Notes under the pieces: model-generated
Seen by the model: only the letters and a program-made list of their open reading frames with translations
Database searches by the model: none
What the model was told of the DNA's origin: nothing
Assembly: GCF_000813125.1 (NCBI RefSeq)
Contig: NZ_BASE01000054.1
Coordinates: 81,383 to 145,382 of the forward strand
DNA length: 64,000 bases
Direction of reading: 5' to 3'
Source: Mesobacillus selenatarsenatis SF-1
GTDB lineage: Bacteria > Bacillota > Bacilli > Bacillales > Cytobacillaceae
Shown: in pieces, positions 1 to 8,360 of the stretch
Layout of the letters: every line of letters starts with the position of its first letter
Numbering within the stretch: the stretch's first letter is position 1
Made by a program: the position numbers and the translations under genes

Positions 1-107
1 CTGTTCTGCTTTCTTTCGCCACCCTGTCCCATTGACGGGCCTGCGTTTCCTTTGACGCTGGCTGCGCTGACTCCAGCCTTTGACGGATCCTTTTTCAATC
101 TTGCCAT
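1..107 (-). CDS. yuzL: YuzL-like small protein, partial (runs off the window)
   Basis: The ATG lies at 105-107 on the minus strand behind a GGAGGTAAT ribosome binding site (113-120). Thirty-five codons are visible before the window edge. The product begins MARLKKDPSKAGVSAAS and goes on with a KGNAGPS segment; it is small, basic and Ser/Gly/Ala-rich. This start resembles the YuzL family of short Bacillus proteins of unknown role, as I recall it. It is divergent from fadN, so the roughly 240-bp gap holds both promoters. The C-terminus is missing because of the window edge. Confidence 0.65.
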   Translation of the reverse strand, partial: MARLKKDPSKAGVSAASVKGNAGPSMGQGGERKQN

Positions 108-303
108 GATATTACCTCCGTGTTTTTAAAAAGATAATAGTAACGCTTTTTTATGTTGCCCAAGTCTGTCGAAATAAGCATGAGATTTAAAGATTCAAAA
201 AATTTTCTTTTTTCACCACCTTATTATTGCGGAAATTTTTTAAATATTTTATTATAGTAAATAACAGAACTCATTTATATGCATATTTTTTTTGGTGCAA
301 AAA

Positions 304-321
304 TGAATGAGTATTCATTCA
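304..321 (+). promoter_or_regulatory. FadR operator
   Basis: TGAATGAGTATTCATTCA is an almost perfect palindrome placed 28 bp before the fadN start. It agrees with the B. subtilis FadR (TetR-type) operator consensus as I remember it, TGAATGAnTAnTCATTCA. FadR represses beta-oxidation genes and is released by long-chain acyl-CoA. The position suggests it overlaps the promoter or transcription start. Confidence 0.85.
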
Positions 322-349
322 AAAAGAGTCAAAGGGGGAGACAAATTTG

Positions 350-2731
350 ATGCGACAAATTCAAAAGGCAGCGGTGCTTGGTTCAGGTGTCATGGGATCA
401 GGGATTGCCGCACATCTGGCAAACATCGGGATTCCGACATTGCTGCTTGATATTGTACCTCGGGAATTAACGGAACAGGAAAAAGCGAAAGGCCTGACAC
501 TTGAAGATAAGCAGGTGCGCAACCGGATCAGTGCAGGTGCACTGCAAAAGTTATTGAAACAAAAACCAGCACCTTTGGCCTCCAAAAAGAATCTTGCTCT
601 GATTGAAGCGGGCAACTTCGAAGATGATATGGAAAAACTCAAGGATGTAGACTGGGTAATCGAGGTAGTTGTTGAAAACCTTGATATAAAAAAGAAAGTT
701 TTTACTGATGTAGATAAATACCGCAAGCAAGGAAGCATCATCAGCTCTAACACGTCAGGGATTTCTGTCGAGGCAATGGCTGAAGGGCGTTCAGAAGATT
801 TCAGGAAACATTTCCTGGGCACGCATTTCTTCAACCCGCCGCGCTATCTGAAACTGCTTGAAGTAATCCCTACTAAAGATACCGACCCTGAAGTCCTTTC
901 ATTCGTGAAGACTTTCGGTGAAGACCAGCTAGGGAAAGGTGTCGTTGAAGCGAAGGATACACCTAACTTCATCGCCAACCGAATTGGTACTTACGGATTG
1001 CTGGTAACAGTAAGAGAAATGGTAAAAGGCGGTTACAGTGTTGGTGAAGTTGACTCCGTAACTGGCCCAATGATCGGCCGTCCTAAGAGCGCCACATTCC
1101 GTACGCTGGATGTAGTCGGTCTTGATACTTTCACGCATGTTGCGAAAAACGTGTATGACCAGGTTGAAGGTGAAGAAAAGGAAGTCTTTGAAGTACCTGA
1201 GTTCATGAAGAAGATGCTTGAGAACGGCTGGCTTGGAAGTAAGTCAGGACAGGGCTTCTTCCTGAAACAGGGCAAGGAAATCCTTGAACTTGACCCACAG
1301 ACTCTGGAATATGGACCGCGCAAAAAATTAAAGACAGCGTCTACTGAAATGGCCAAGCAGGAAAAAGGCCTTGCCAATAAAATGAAAGCGCTTGTTTATA
1401 GTAAGGACCGCGCAGGCGAGCTTTTATGGAATATTTTCAGCCCTGTGCTCGTTTACTCAGCTGATCTGCTGGGCACAATTGCCGACGATATCGTCGCCGT
1501 GGACCGTGCGATGAAGTGGGGCTTCGGATGGGAAATAGGACCTTTTGAAGCATGGGATGCACTAGGTGTAGAAAAGGCAATCAGCAAAATGGAGTCTGAA
1601 GGCAAGACTGTTCCTGCATGGGTAAAAGAAATGGTCGAGAAAGGCCACACTTCATTCTATAAAGAAGAAGATGGCAAGCTGAGCTACTACCATAATGGTG
1701 AGTATGTTGCTGTAGAAGAGAACCCTAAAGCAATCAACCTTAAGCTTCTAAAGAAGCAAAATGGTGTAATTAAAAAGAATGGCGGCGCAAGCCTGATCGA
1801 CCTTGGAGATGGCATCGCATTGCTCGAGTTCCATTCGCACAGCAATTCTATCGGGCCAGACATCCTTCAAATGATCAACTTCGCGATTGATGAAGTTGAA
1901 AAGAACTTTAAGGGACTTGTAATCGGCAACCAGGGCAAAAACTTCTCAGTTGGTGCAAATCTGGCCATGATCCTGATGGAAGCGCAAGACGATAACATTT
2001 GGGATCTTGATATGGTCGTTCGCCAATTCCAGCAAACGACTATGAAAATCAAATATAGCTCTAAGCCAATTGTAGCTGCTCCATTTGGAATGACGCTGGG
2101 CGGAGGCGCTGAAATGTGCTTGCCGGCGGCCCATATCCAGGCTTCTATGGAAACATATATGGGACTTGTTGAAGCCGGTGTAGGCCTGATTCCTGGCGGC
2201 GGCGGAAACAAGGAGCTTTACATCAAGCATCTTGAAGGGCTGCCAAAAGGCGTTGACTTTGACCTTCAAAAGGTTGCCAATAAAGTATTTGAAACAATCG
2301 CAATGGCTAAAGTCTCCACTTCAGGGGAAGAAGCCCGTGAAAATAATTTCTTGAATGAAGCAGATGGCATCAGTGTGAACAGCGATCACTTGTTATATGA
2401 TGCGAAACAGGCTGCATTGAATTTATATGAAAGCGGTTATAAGGCGCCAGTGAGAAAGAAAGTCCCTGTAACGGGTGAGCCAGGATATGCAACCTTGCTG
2501 TTAGGTGCTCAAACGATGCAGCTATCAGGTTACATTTCTGAGCATGACTTAAAAATCGCGAAGAAGCTTGCGTATGTTATCGCCGGCGGAAAAGTGCCAT
2601 ATGGATCCGAAGTAGATGAGCAATACTTGCTTGATCTTGAAAGAGAAGCGTTCCTAAGCCTTGTGGCAGAACCGAAATCACAGCAGCGCATGCAGCATAT
2701 GCTCGTAAAAGGCAAGCCGTTGCGCAACTAA
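350..2731 (+). CDS. fadN: 3-hydroxyacyl-CoA dehydrogenase / enoyl-CoA hydratase (FadN)
   Basis: This bifunctional beta-oxidation enzyme hydrates 2-enoyl-CoA and oxidises 3-hydroxyacyl-CoA with NAD. The N-terminal half has the Rossmann motif GSGVMGSGIAAHL near residue 12 and the HCDH segment THFFNPPRYLKLLE. The C-terminal third is crotonase-like, with the oxyanion segment MTLGGGAEMCLPAA near residue 580. This domain order is the reverse of E. coli FadB and typical of Bacillus FadN. The 793-residue length fits the family. ATG 350 is preferred over TTG 347 because AAAGGGGGA (331-339) is better spaced. It is first of three fad genes and lies just behind the FadR palindrome. Confidence 0.97.
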   Translation: MRQIQKAAVLGSGVMGSGIAAHLANIGIPTLLLDIVPRELTEQEKAKGLTLEDKQVRNRISAGALQKLLKQKPAPLASKKNLALIEAGNFEDDMEKLKDVDWVIEVVVENLDIKKKVFTDVDKYRKQGSIISSNTSGISVEAMAEGRSEDFRKHFLGTHFFNPPRYLKLLEVIPTKDTDPEVLSFVKTFGEDQLGKGVVEAKDTPNFIANRIGTYGLLVTVREMVKGGYSVGEVDSVTGPMIGRPKSATFRTLDVVGLDTFTHVAKNVYDQVEGEEKEVFEVPEFMKKMLENGWLGSKSGQGFFLKQGKEILELDPQTLEYGPRKKLKTASTEMAKQEKGLANKMKALVYSKDRAGELLWNIFSPVLVYSADLLGTIADDIVAVDRAMKWGFGWEIGPFEAWDALGVEKAISKMESEGKTVPAWVKEMVEKGHTSFYKEEDGKLSYYHNGEYVAVEENPKAINLKLLKKQNGVIKKNGGASLIDLGDGIALLEFHSHSNSIGPDILQMINFAIDEVEKNFKGLVIGNQGKNFSVGANLAMILMEAQDDNIWDLDMVVRQFQQTTMKIKYSSKPIVAAPFGMTLGGGAEMCLPAAHIQASMETYMGLVEAGVGLIPGGGGNKELYIKHLEGLPKGVDFDLQKVANKVFETIAMAKVSTSGEEARENNFLNEADGISVNSDHLLYDAKQAALNLYESGYKAPVRKKVPVTGEPGYATLLLGAQTMQLSGYISEHDLKIAKKLAYVIAGGKVPYGSEVDEQYLLDLEREAFLSLVAEPKSQQRMQHMLVKGKPLRN

Positions 2732-2791
2732 TAGATTGATAGTTTTGAAGTGAAATATAAAATTAACATCCGAGGAAAGAGAGGGAATGAG

Positions 2792-3967
2792 ATGAGAGAA
2801 GCGGTAATCGTAGCCGGAGCCAGGACACCGGTCGGAAAAGCAAAAAAAGGAACTCTTGCTAATGTCCGCCCTGATGATCTTGGAGCTCTTGTAGTAAGAG
2901 AAACTCTAAAGCGAGCAGGCAATTATGAAGGGAATATTGATGATTTAATCATCGGCTGTGCAATGCCAGAAGCAGAGCAGGGCTTGAATATGGCGCGGAA
3001 TATTGGTGCACTAGCCGGTCTGTCACATGAAGTGCCGGCGATCACAATCAACCGTTATTGTTCTTCAGGACTGCAGGCAATTGCGAATGCATCGGAAAGA
3101 ATTATGCTTGGGCATACAGACACAATCATCGCCGGCGGTGCGGAGTCAATGAGCCTGGTGCCAATGATGGGCCATGTCGTCCGCCCGAATTCAAAGTTGG
3201 CTGAAACTGCTCCGCAATATTATATGGGAATGGGCCATACAGCTGAGGAAGTAGCCAAGAAGTACGGCATTTCCCGTGAAGACCAGGATGCTTTTGCAGT
3301 AAGAAGCCATCAGCGCGCGGCAAAAGCAATCCAGGAAGGCAAATTCGAGGATGAAATCGTTCCTGTCGATGTAACCCTCCGTACAGTAGGAAAAGACAAT
3401 AAGCTTGTTGAAAAGACAATCCAATTCAAGCAGGATGAGGGTGTACGTCCTGACACGAACATGGAAACACTTGCGAAACTGCGTCCGGCCTTCAATATTA
3501 AAGGCACAGTAACTGCAGGAAACTCCTCACAGACTAGTGACGGAGCAGCGGCTGTCATGGTGATGGACCGTGAAAAAGCGGAATCTCTAGGATTGAAGCC
3601 ACTCGCTAAATTCAGGTCATTCGCACTTGGCGGAGTACCGCCTGAAATCATGGGAATCGGTCCCGTGGTAGCGATTCCTAAAGCATTGAAGCTTGCTGGA
3701 CTGCAAGTCTCAGATATCGGTGTATTCGAACTGAACGAAGCATTCGCTTCGCAATCAATCCAGGTAATCCGTGAGCTAGGCCTTGATGAAGATAAAGTCA
3801 ACGTCAACGGTGGAGCGATCGCATTGGGCCACCCACTTGGAACAACTGGCGCGAAGCTGACATTAACAGTGATCCATGAAATGAAACGCAGAAATGAGCA
3901 ATTCGGTGTCGTTACAATGTGTATCGGCGGCGGCATGGGTGCAGCTGGAGTCTTTGAACTACTATAA
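2792..3967 (+). CDS. fadA: Acetyl-CoA C-acyltransferase (3-ketoacyl-CoA thiolase, FadA)
   Basis: It cleaves 3-ketoacyl-CoA with CoA, the last step of the beta-oxidation cycle. Thiolase landmarks are all present: nucleophile Cys90 in NRYCSSGLQ, His347 in GHPLGTTG and Cys377 in CIGGGMG. The reading frame is open from 2750, but ATG 2792 follows GAGAGGGA and gives [15 protein letters not shown], the normal thiolase start, and 391 residues. It follows fadN by 60 bp and precedes fadE, from which it is separated by a strong hairpin. Cytoplasmic. Confidence 0.97.
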   Translation: MREAVIVAGARTPVGKAKKGTLANVRPDDLGALVVRETLKRAGNYEGNIDDLIIGCAMPEAEQGLNMARNIGALAGLSHEVPAITINRYCSSGLQAIANASERIMLGHTDTIIAGGAESMSLVPMMGHVVRPNSKLAETAPQYYMGMGHTAEEVAKKYGISREDQDAFAVRSHQRAAKAIQEGKFEDEIVPVDVTLRTVGKDNKLVEKTIQFKQDEGVRPDTNMETLAKLRPAFNIKGTVTAGNSSQTSDGAAAVMVMDREKAESLGLKPLAKFRSFALGGVPPEIMGIGPVVAIPKALKLAGLQVSDIGVFELNEAFASQSIQVIRELGLDEDKVNVNGGAIALGHPLGTTGAKLTLTVIHEMKRRNEQFGVVTMCIGGGMGAAGVFELL

Positions 3968-3977
3968 AACAATATAT

Positions 3978-3997
3978 GGAGGGGCCTCAGCCCCTCC
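3978..3997 (+). other. fadA-fadE intergenic hairpin
   Basis: GGAGGGGC (3978-3985) pairs perfectly with GCCCCTCC (3990-3997) around a CTCA loop. No run of T follows, so it does not look like an intrinsic terminator. It sits 25 bp before fadE in the middle of the operon. A role in mRNA processing, segmental stability or partial attenuation is inference. Confidence 0.7.
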
Positions 3998-4022
3998 CAA
4001 AAATAGATAGGAGGAACAATAA

Positions 4023-5807
4023 ATGGGTAACCAAACAGAAAAGCTTGTAAAAGGCGGAAGCTTCTTAATCGAGGATGTAACATACGACCATGTTTTCACT
4101 CCAGAGGATTACACAGATGAGCACAAAATGATTGCAAAAACAACTGAGGATTTCGTCACGAACGAAGTATTGCCTCAGGTTGAATATATCGAGCAGCACG
4201 AGTTTGACCGCACTGTAAAACTATTGAAGGAAGCTGGAGAGCTTGGCCTTCTTGGAGCAGACGTTCCTGAAGAATACGGTGGTTTAAGCCTTGATAAAAT
4301 CAGCTCAGCTTTGATCGCTGAGAAAATGGCAGTTGCAGGCGGCTTCTCAATTTCCCACGGTGCACACGTAGGAATCGGTTCATTGCCAATCGTGCTTTTC
4401 GGTAATGAAGAGCAAAAGCAAAAATACCTTCCTTCACTGGCAACTGGCGAAAAGCTTGCAGCTTACGCTCTTACTGAGCCAGGTTCAGGTTCAGACGCAT
4501 TGGGTGCAAAGACAACTGCTAAGCTGAATGCTGAAGGCACTCACTATGTACTTAACGGCGAAAAGCAATGGATTACAAACGCTGGCTTTGCGGACGTATT
4601 TGTTGTTTATGCTAAAATCGATGGCGAACAATTCACAGCCTTCATCGTGGAAAGAGAATACCCTGGAGTATCAGTAGGCGCAGAAGAAAAGAAAATGGGA
4701 ATCAAAAGCTCTTCTACACGTACATTGATTCTTGAGGATGCTCAAGTTCCAGTGGAAAACCTTCTTGGTGAAGCTGGAAAAGGCCACCTTATCGCCTTCA
4801 ATATTCTGAACATTGGACGCTACAAGTTAGGTGTAGGCGCAACTGGCGGAGCTAAGCAGGCTTTCGGATTGACTGTAAAGTATGCTAACCAGCGCCAGCA
4901 GTTCAAGACGCCGATTTCTCAATTCAACCTTACAAAAGAAAAGCTTGCGACAATGGCTTCAAAAATCTATGCAACAGAAAGCTCTGTATACCGTACAGTA
5001 GGCTTGTTCGAAGAAAGAATGAACCAGTTGTCTGAAGAAGAAATCAATAACGGCAAAGCAGTTGCTGATTCAATTGCTGAGTATGCGATCGAGTGCTCAA
5101 TGAACAAAGTATTCGCGACTGAAACTCTTGACTATGTTGTTGATGAAGGTGTTCAGATCCACGGTGGATACGGCTTCATGCAGGAGTATGAAATCGAAAG
5201 AGCTTACCGTGATTCAAGAATCAACCGTATTTTCGAAGGAACAAACGAAATCAACCGCCTGTTGGTACCTGGAACTTTCTTGCGTAAGGCAATGAAAGGC
5301 GAACTTCCATTATTGCAAAAAGCACAGCAGCTTCAAGAAGAGCTAATGATGCTTATGCCTGAAGAGCCAGGCGATGAGCCGCTTGCACAGGAAAAGTACC
5401 TTGTGAAAAACGCGAAGAAAATCGGCTTGCTTGCAGCTGGCTTGGCTGCTCAGAAGTTTGGCAAAGCATTGGAAAAAGAGCAGGAAATCCTCGTAAATAT
5501 CGCGGATATCATCTCAAATGCTTATTCAATGGAATCTGCTGTTCTTCGTACCGAGAAAGCAATCGCAAAAGACGGAGTGGAGAAGAGCAAGCAAAAGCTT
5601 CTTTACACACAAATCTTCTGCCAGGAAGCTTTTAATGAAATCGAGCGTGACGCAAAAGAAACTCTTGTTGCAACAGAAGAAGGAGACGCGCTTCGCATGC
5701 TGACTTCAGCATTGCGCAAGTTCACAAGACATACTCCAATCAACGTAATTGCTAAGAAACGTGAAGCATCTGAAAAGCTGATCGAAGCAGAACGTTTCAT
5801 CGTTTAA
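4023..5807 (+). CDS. fadE: Acyl-CoA dehydrogenase (FadE)
   Basis: This FAD enzyme introduces the 2,3 double bond into acyl-CoA, the first oxidation of the cycle. It shows the standard acyl-CoA dehydrogenase order: an N-terminal helical domain, the signature segment ALTEPGSGSDA near residue 155, a beta domain, and the C-terminal helical domain with GGYGFMQEYEIERAYRD. An additional C-terminal part of about 190 residues gives 594 residues, as in Bacillus FadE (about 380 for simple family members). The ATG at 4023 follows TAGGAGGAA. It is the last gene of the fad operon, with a terminator directly after it. Confidence 0.96.
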   Translation: MGNQTEKLVKGGSFLIEDVTYDHVFTPEDYTDEHKMIAKTTEDFVTNEVLPQVEYIEQHEFDRTVKLLKEAGELGLLGADVPEEYGGLSLDKISSALIAEKMAVAGGFSISHGAHVGIGSLPIVLFGNEEQKQKYLPSLATGEKLAAYALTEPGSGSDALGAKTTAKLNAEGTHYVLNGEKQWITNAGFADVFVVYAKIDGEQFTAFIVEREYPGVSVGAEEKKMGIKSSSTRTLILEDAQVPVENLLGEAGKGHLIAFNILNIGRYKLGVGATGGAKQAFGLTVKYANQRQQFKTPISQFNLTKEKLATMASKIYATESSVYRTVGLFEERMNQLSEEEINNGKAVADSIAEYAIECSMNKVFATETLDYVVDEGVQIHGGYGFMQEYEIERAYRDSRINRIFEGTNEINRLLVPGTFLRKAMKGELPLLQKAQQLQEELMMLMPEEPGDEPLAQEKYLVKNAKKIGLLAAGLAAQKFGKALEKEQEILVNIADIISNAYSMESAVLRTEKAIAKDGVEKSKQKLLYTQIFCQEAFNEIERDAKETLVATEEGDALRMLTSALRKFTRHTPINVIAKKREASEKLIEAERFIV

Positions 5808-5819
5808 TTTGATGATAAT

Positions 5820-5856
5820 CGAACACTTCTCCTGTTTTCCAGGAGGAGTGTTTTCA
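5820..5856 (+). terminator. Terminator of the fad operon
   Basis: AACACTTCTCCTG and CAGGAGGAGTGTT form a 13-bp stem with one G-U pair around TTTTC, followed by TTTTC. Confidence 0.85.
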
Positions 5857-6037
5857 CTTTTTATGAACGACCATTTTAATTCATGCAGGAATTTTGCGAA
5901 TTATGTTGAATAAAGTAATGGATGCCGAAAATATCGGGGAAATTAAACACGGAATGTTAGTATTTTTCAGTCCTATTATGTTACTATCCGATTAGAGGGT
6001 TTCATTAATGGGATACTAGCAAAGGGTGGTGAAAAGT

Positions 6038-6394
6038 ATGGCAAAGACGTTTTATTGGTACCCTAAATGCGGTACATGCAGGAACGCCAAGAAATGGCTG
6101 GACCAGCATGAAGTGGACTATAATGAAGTACATATTGTCGAAAATCCGCCTTCCCAATCCCAGCTTGAAGAAATGCTGGAAAAAAGTGGCCTTGATATTA
6201 AGAAATTTTTCAATACGAGCGGCCAAAAGTACCGGGAACTGGGGATGAAAGACAAAGTCAAGACAGCATCTAAAAGTGAGCTGCTGGAACTGCTTGCATC
6301 TGATGGCATGCTCATCAAACGCCCGCTGATGACAGACGGTGAAAATGTAACTGTAGGTTTCAAAGAGGAAGAATTCGAAAAAGCCTGGCTGTAA
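6038..6394 (+). CDS. yusI: ArsC/Spx-family thioredoxin-fold protein (YusI)
   Basis: The 118-residue product has the ArsC-like thioredoxin fold with a CGTC redox pair near residue 11 (WYPKCGTCRNAKKW) and the family segments KKFFNTSG and LIKRPLM. The best start is ATG 6038, because AAAGGGTGGTG (6021-6031) is its ribosome binding site; upstream GTG codons lie inside that site. The gene sits between fadE and gcvH, as in B. subtilis. Spx, MgsR and arsenate reductase share the family, but there is no sign here of arsenate genes or of the Spx contact surface, so the exact role is unknown. Confidence 0.88.
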   Translation: MAKTFYWYPKCGTCRNAKKWLDQHEVDYNEVHIVENPPSQSQLEEMLEKSGLDIKKFFNTSGQKYRELGMKDKVKTASKSELLELLASDGMLIKRPLMTDGENVTVGFKEEEFEKAWL

Positions 6395-6448
6395 TTTTGG
6401 TCCCATCGATATTAATCGATAGAGATATACAATTTGGAGGGATAGTCA

Positions 6449-6829
6449 ATGAATGCACCGAAAGAGTTGCGTTATTCTGAAGAACACGAATGGGTAAAAG
6501 TAGAAGGAGAAAAGGTTACCATCGGAATCACTGATTTCGCTCAATCTGAACTTGGCGACATCGTATTCGTCGAACTGCCAGAAGTAGGCGACGAAATCAC
6601 TGTTGACCAGCCATTCGGAAGTGTAGAATCCGTAAAGACGGTATCAGAGCTTTATGCACCAGTAAGCGGCAAGGTAGTGGGAATTAACGAAGAGTTAAAT
6701 GACAGCCCTGAATTCGTTAACGAATCTCCTTACGAGAAAGCATGGATGATTACTGTCGAGCTATCTGACAACAGCGAAGTAGAAAAGCTTATGACAGCTG
6801 AACAATACGAAGACATGATCAAAGAATAA
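6449..6829 (+). CDS. gcvH: Glycine cleavage system H protein
   Basis: A 126-residue lipoyl carrier. The lipoylation site is the lysine in [14 protein letters not shown] at about residue 63, in the usual hairpin turn. In the glycine cleavage system it shuttles the aminomethyl group between P and T proteins; in Bacillus, GcvH is also the entry point for lipoate assembly through octanoyl transfer. No gcvP or gcvT is nearby, which is normal for Bacillus. The ribosome binding site is TTTGGAGGGA, and a terminator follows at once. It shares the window with lipA (32710), which makes lipoyl groups. Confidence 0.96.
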   Translation: MNAPKELRYSEEHEWVKVEGEKVTIGITDFAQSELGDIVFVELPEVGDEITVDQPFGSVESVKTVSELYAPVSGKVVGINEELNDSPEFVNESPYEKAWMITVELSDNSEVEKLMTAEQYEDMIKE

Positions 6830-6837
6830 ATCTAACT

Positions 6838-6866
6838 GACGCCTTGATGCTTTCAAGGCGTTTTCT
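6838..6866 (+). terminator. Terminator after gcvH
   Basis: ACGCCTTGA, loop TGCT, TTCAAGGCGT, then TTTTC. Confidence 0.85.
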
Positions 6867-6909
6867 ATTGTGAAATATACTTATGTAAAATTTCATCGTC
6901 GAAAGTTTT

Positions 6910-7026
6910 CCAGCTCCAGCGCCTAGCCTCTCGACGTTTCGAACCTCCCAATGAAGTCAAAGGGCGACTTCAGTGGTCGGCCATCCAACGCTTTTGGGGA
7001 TGAACAAGGCGATTCCGCTTTCCTTA
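6910..7026. repeat. Palindromic intergenic repeat, copy A (full length, degenerate)
   Basis: This copy starts CCAGCTCCAGCGCCTAGCC and ends AACAAGGCG-ATTCCGCTTTC. It shares its whole layout with the copies at 25201 and 39311, including the internal hairpin GAAGTC-AAAGGGC-GACTTC. It lies between gcvH and yusG and has diverged more than the copy at 39311. Confidence 0.85.
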
Positions 7027-7109
7027 TAAACTCCTTCATTTTACCATCAATTCATTGCCTGAATTCGGACAAGCTAAAAGTAATCAACTATCGAAGAAGG
7101 GTGAAATTC

Positions 7110-7349
7110 ATGACACTGAATAAACAAAAACTTGATATAACAGACAGAGTGACAGGAAAACTTGAAAACGGCCAGGTACAACTTTACCTGGAAAACGAGC
7201 ACATTGGATCCATAGAGCTTCCAGAAGGAATGCAGTTGAAATTGGAGCATCACTTTGAAGCAGAACAGAATAAGATTTACCAGCATGTATCAGTGCCGGA
7301 TCAATCAGAACCTCGGTATACTGATTGTGATGAAGGCGGCTGGTGTTAA
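7110..7349 (+). CDS. yusG: DUF2553 family protein (YusG)
   Basis: A 79-residue acidic cytosolic protein beginning MTLNKQKLDITDRVTGKLEN and ending in a conserved-looking YTDCDEGGWC tail. Position and sequence match Bacillus YusG; the biochemical function is unknown. ATG 7110 follows GAAGAAGGGTG with good spacing. The open frame extends upstream to 6951, but that part is the repeat element and is not likely coding. The C-terminal CDxxxGWC hints at metal or redox chemistry, which is inference only. Confidence 0.85.
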   Translation: MTLNKQKLDITDRVTGKLENGQVQLYLENEHIGSIELPEGMQLKLEHHFEAEQNKIYQHVSVPDQSEPRYTDCDEGGWC

Positions 7350-7358
7350 GTATATCCA

Positions 7359-7388
7359 AACAGCGGCCATCCATGCCGCTGTTTTTTC
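7359..7388 (+). terminator. Terminator after yusG
   Basis: ACAGCGGC, loop CATCCAT, GCCGCTGT, then TTTTTC. Confidence 0.85.
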
Positions 7389-7561
7389 TTTAAATTCACA
7401 CATAAAAGTTCAGCAGCTTTCCTTAAAGCAGGCTAGTTTAATCTTTTGCATTCTCCTTTAAAAACAGTGACAATAGAAATATGAACATAACAGCACAAAT
7501 TCAGTATACATGTTTATAATATTGTAAGGTAATTATCTCTGGTGCATAGGTGGTTATGATG

Positions 7562-7912
7562 ATGGACGAAAATCACAAGGTGATCATAGTAGAGGGTTCG
7601 TCTGACAAAAAGAAAGTGCAAGCCGTGCTAAATGAACCGGTCGAAATTATTTGTACGAATGGGACTATTGGTGTTTCAAAGCTTGATGAGCTGATTGATT
7701 CCCTTTTTGATAAAGATGTATATATCCTCGTGGATGCGGATGCGTCAGGGGAAAAATTGAGAAAGCAATTTAAGAGGGAATTTCCTGAGGCGAACCATTT
7801 GTACATTGACAGAATGTACAGGGAAGTGGCGACAGCACCGGAAAATCACCTTGCTACAGTTTTAATTGGAGCAAATATCGACGTTCATGCAGAGTACTTA
7901 GAAAAAGGATGA
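7562..7912 (+). CDS. yusF: Toprim-domain protein (YusF)
   Basis: A 116-residue stand-alone Toprim domain. The glutamate motif is VIIVEGSSDKKKV near residue 9 and the DxD motif is ILVDADASGEKLRK near residue 58. Such domains bind Mg2+ and cut or join nucleic-acid phosphodiesters (small primase- or RNase M5-like proteins). Three in-frame ATGs occur at 7556, 7559 and 7562; AGGTGG (7548-7553) favours 7562. It is probably co-transcribed with yusE, 6 bp downstream. The substrate is unknown. Confidence 0.85.
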   Translation: MDENHKVIIVEGSSDKKKVQAVLNEPVEIICTNGTIGVSKLDELIDSLFDKDVYILVDADASGEKLRKQFKREFPEANHLYIDRMYREVATAPENHLATVLIGANIDVHAEYLEKG

Positions 7913-7918
7913 CTGTAG

Positions 7919-8230
7919 ATGGAAGAATGGACTAAGGGAGATATCGAAACCTTCCTGGAGAAAAAACAAACAGGTTACCTATACTTTTACACGCCAATGT
8001 GCGGAACTTGCCAGGTGGCCAGTAAGATGCTGACGGTTATAGAGCAGCTGTTACCTGATGTATCTTCAGGGAAAGCTGACTTAAATTACCTCCCTGAACT
8101 GGCGGAGCGTTTTGAAATCGAAAGTGTTCCATGTCTGATTTTATTAAAGAAAGGAGAAGAGCAGGAGAAAGTCTATGCTTTTCAGTCCGTTCCTTACCTT
8201 TATGAAAAGCTTAAAGACTTAAAAATATAA
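7919..8230 (+). CDS. yusE: Thioredoxin-like protein (YusE)
   Basis: A 103-residue thioredoxin fold with active site CGTC in FYTPMCGTCQVA near residue 30 and the cis-proline segment ESVPCLILLKKG. No signal peptide, so cytoplasmic. It begins 6 bp after yusF and is followed by a terminator. Thiol-disulfide exchange is likely; the partner is unknown. The extra cysteine next to the cis-proline is unusual for a classical thioredoxin. Confidence 0.9.
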   Translation: MEEWTKGDIETFLEKKQTGYLYFYTPMCGTCQVASKMLTVIEQLLPDVSSGKADLNYLPELAERFEIESVPCLILLKKGEEQEKVYAFQSVPYLYEKLKDLKI

Positions 8231-8262
8231 AACGAACGGCTAAGCTGTTTGTTTTTTTTTGC
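8228..8262 (+). terminator. Terminator after yusE
   Basis: AAACGAACGGC pairs with GCTGTTTGTTT (two G-U pairs) around TAA, followed by a T run. Confidence 0.75.
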
Positions 8263-8360
8263 TTAAATTGCCGATTCAATCGTACAACAAAAAGATTTAC
8301 ATATCGTTCCAAAAACATTATTATACTTAGTGTATCGAAATAATCGAGGAGCGAAATACA

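Noticed and set aside
3978..3997. Intrinsic terminator between fadA and fadE
   Set aside because: The stem is strong but CAAAAATAG follows instead of a T run, and fadE has no promoter of its own that I can see.
3310..4083. 257-codon minus-strand frame over fadA and fadE
   Set aside because: It is antisense to well-supported conserved genes and its composition mirrors their codon use.
6026..6406. Arsenate reductase as the function of the ArsC-like gene
   Set aside because: Only the shared fold and CxxC are seen; no ars genes are near, and synteny supports YusI.
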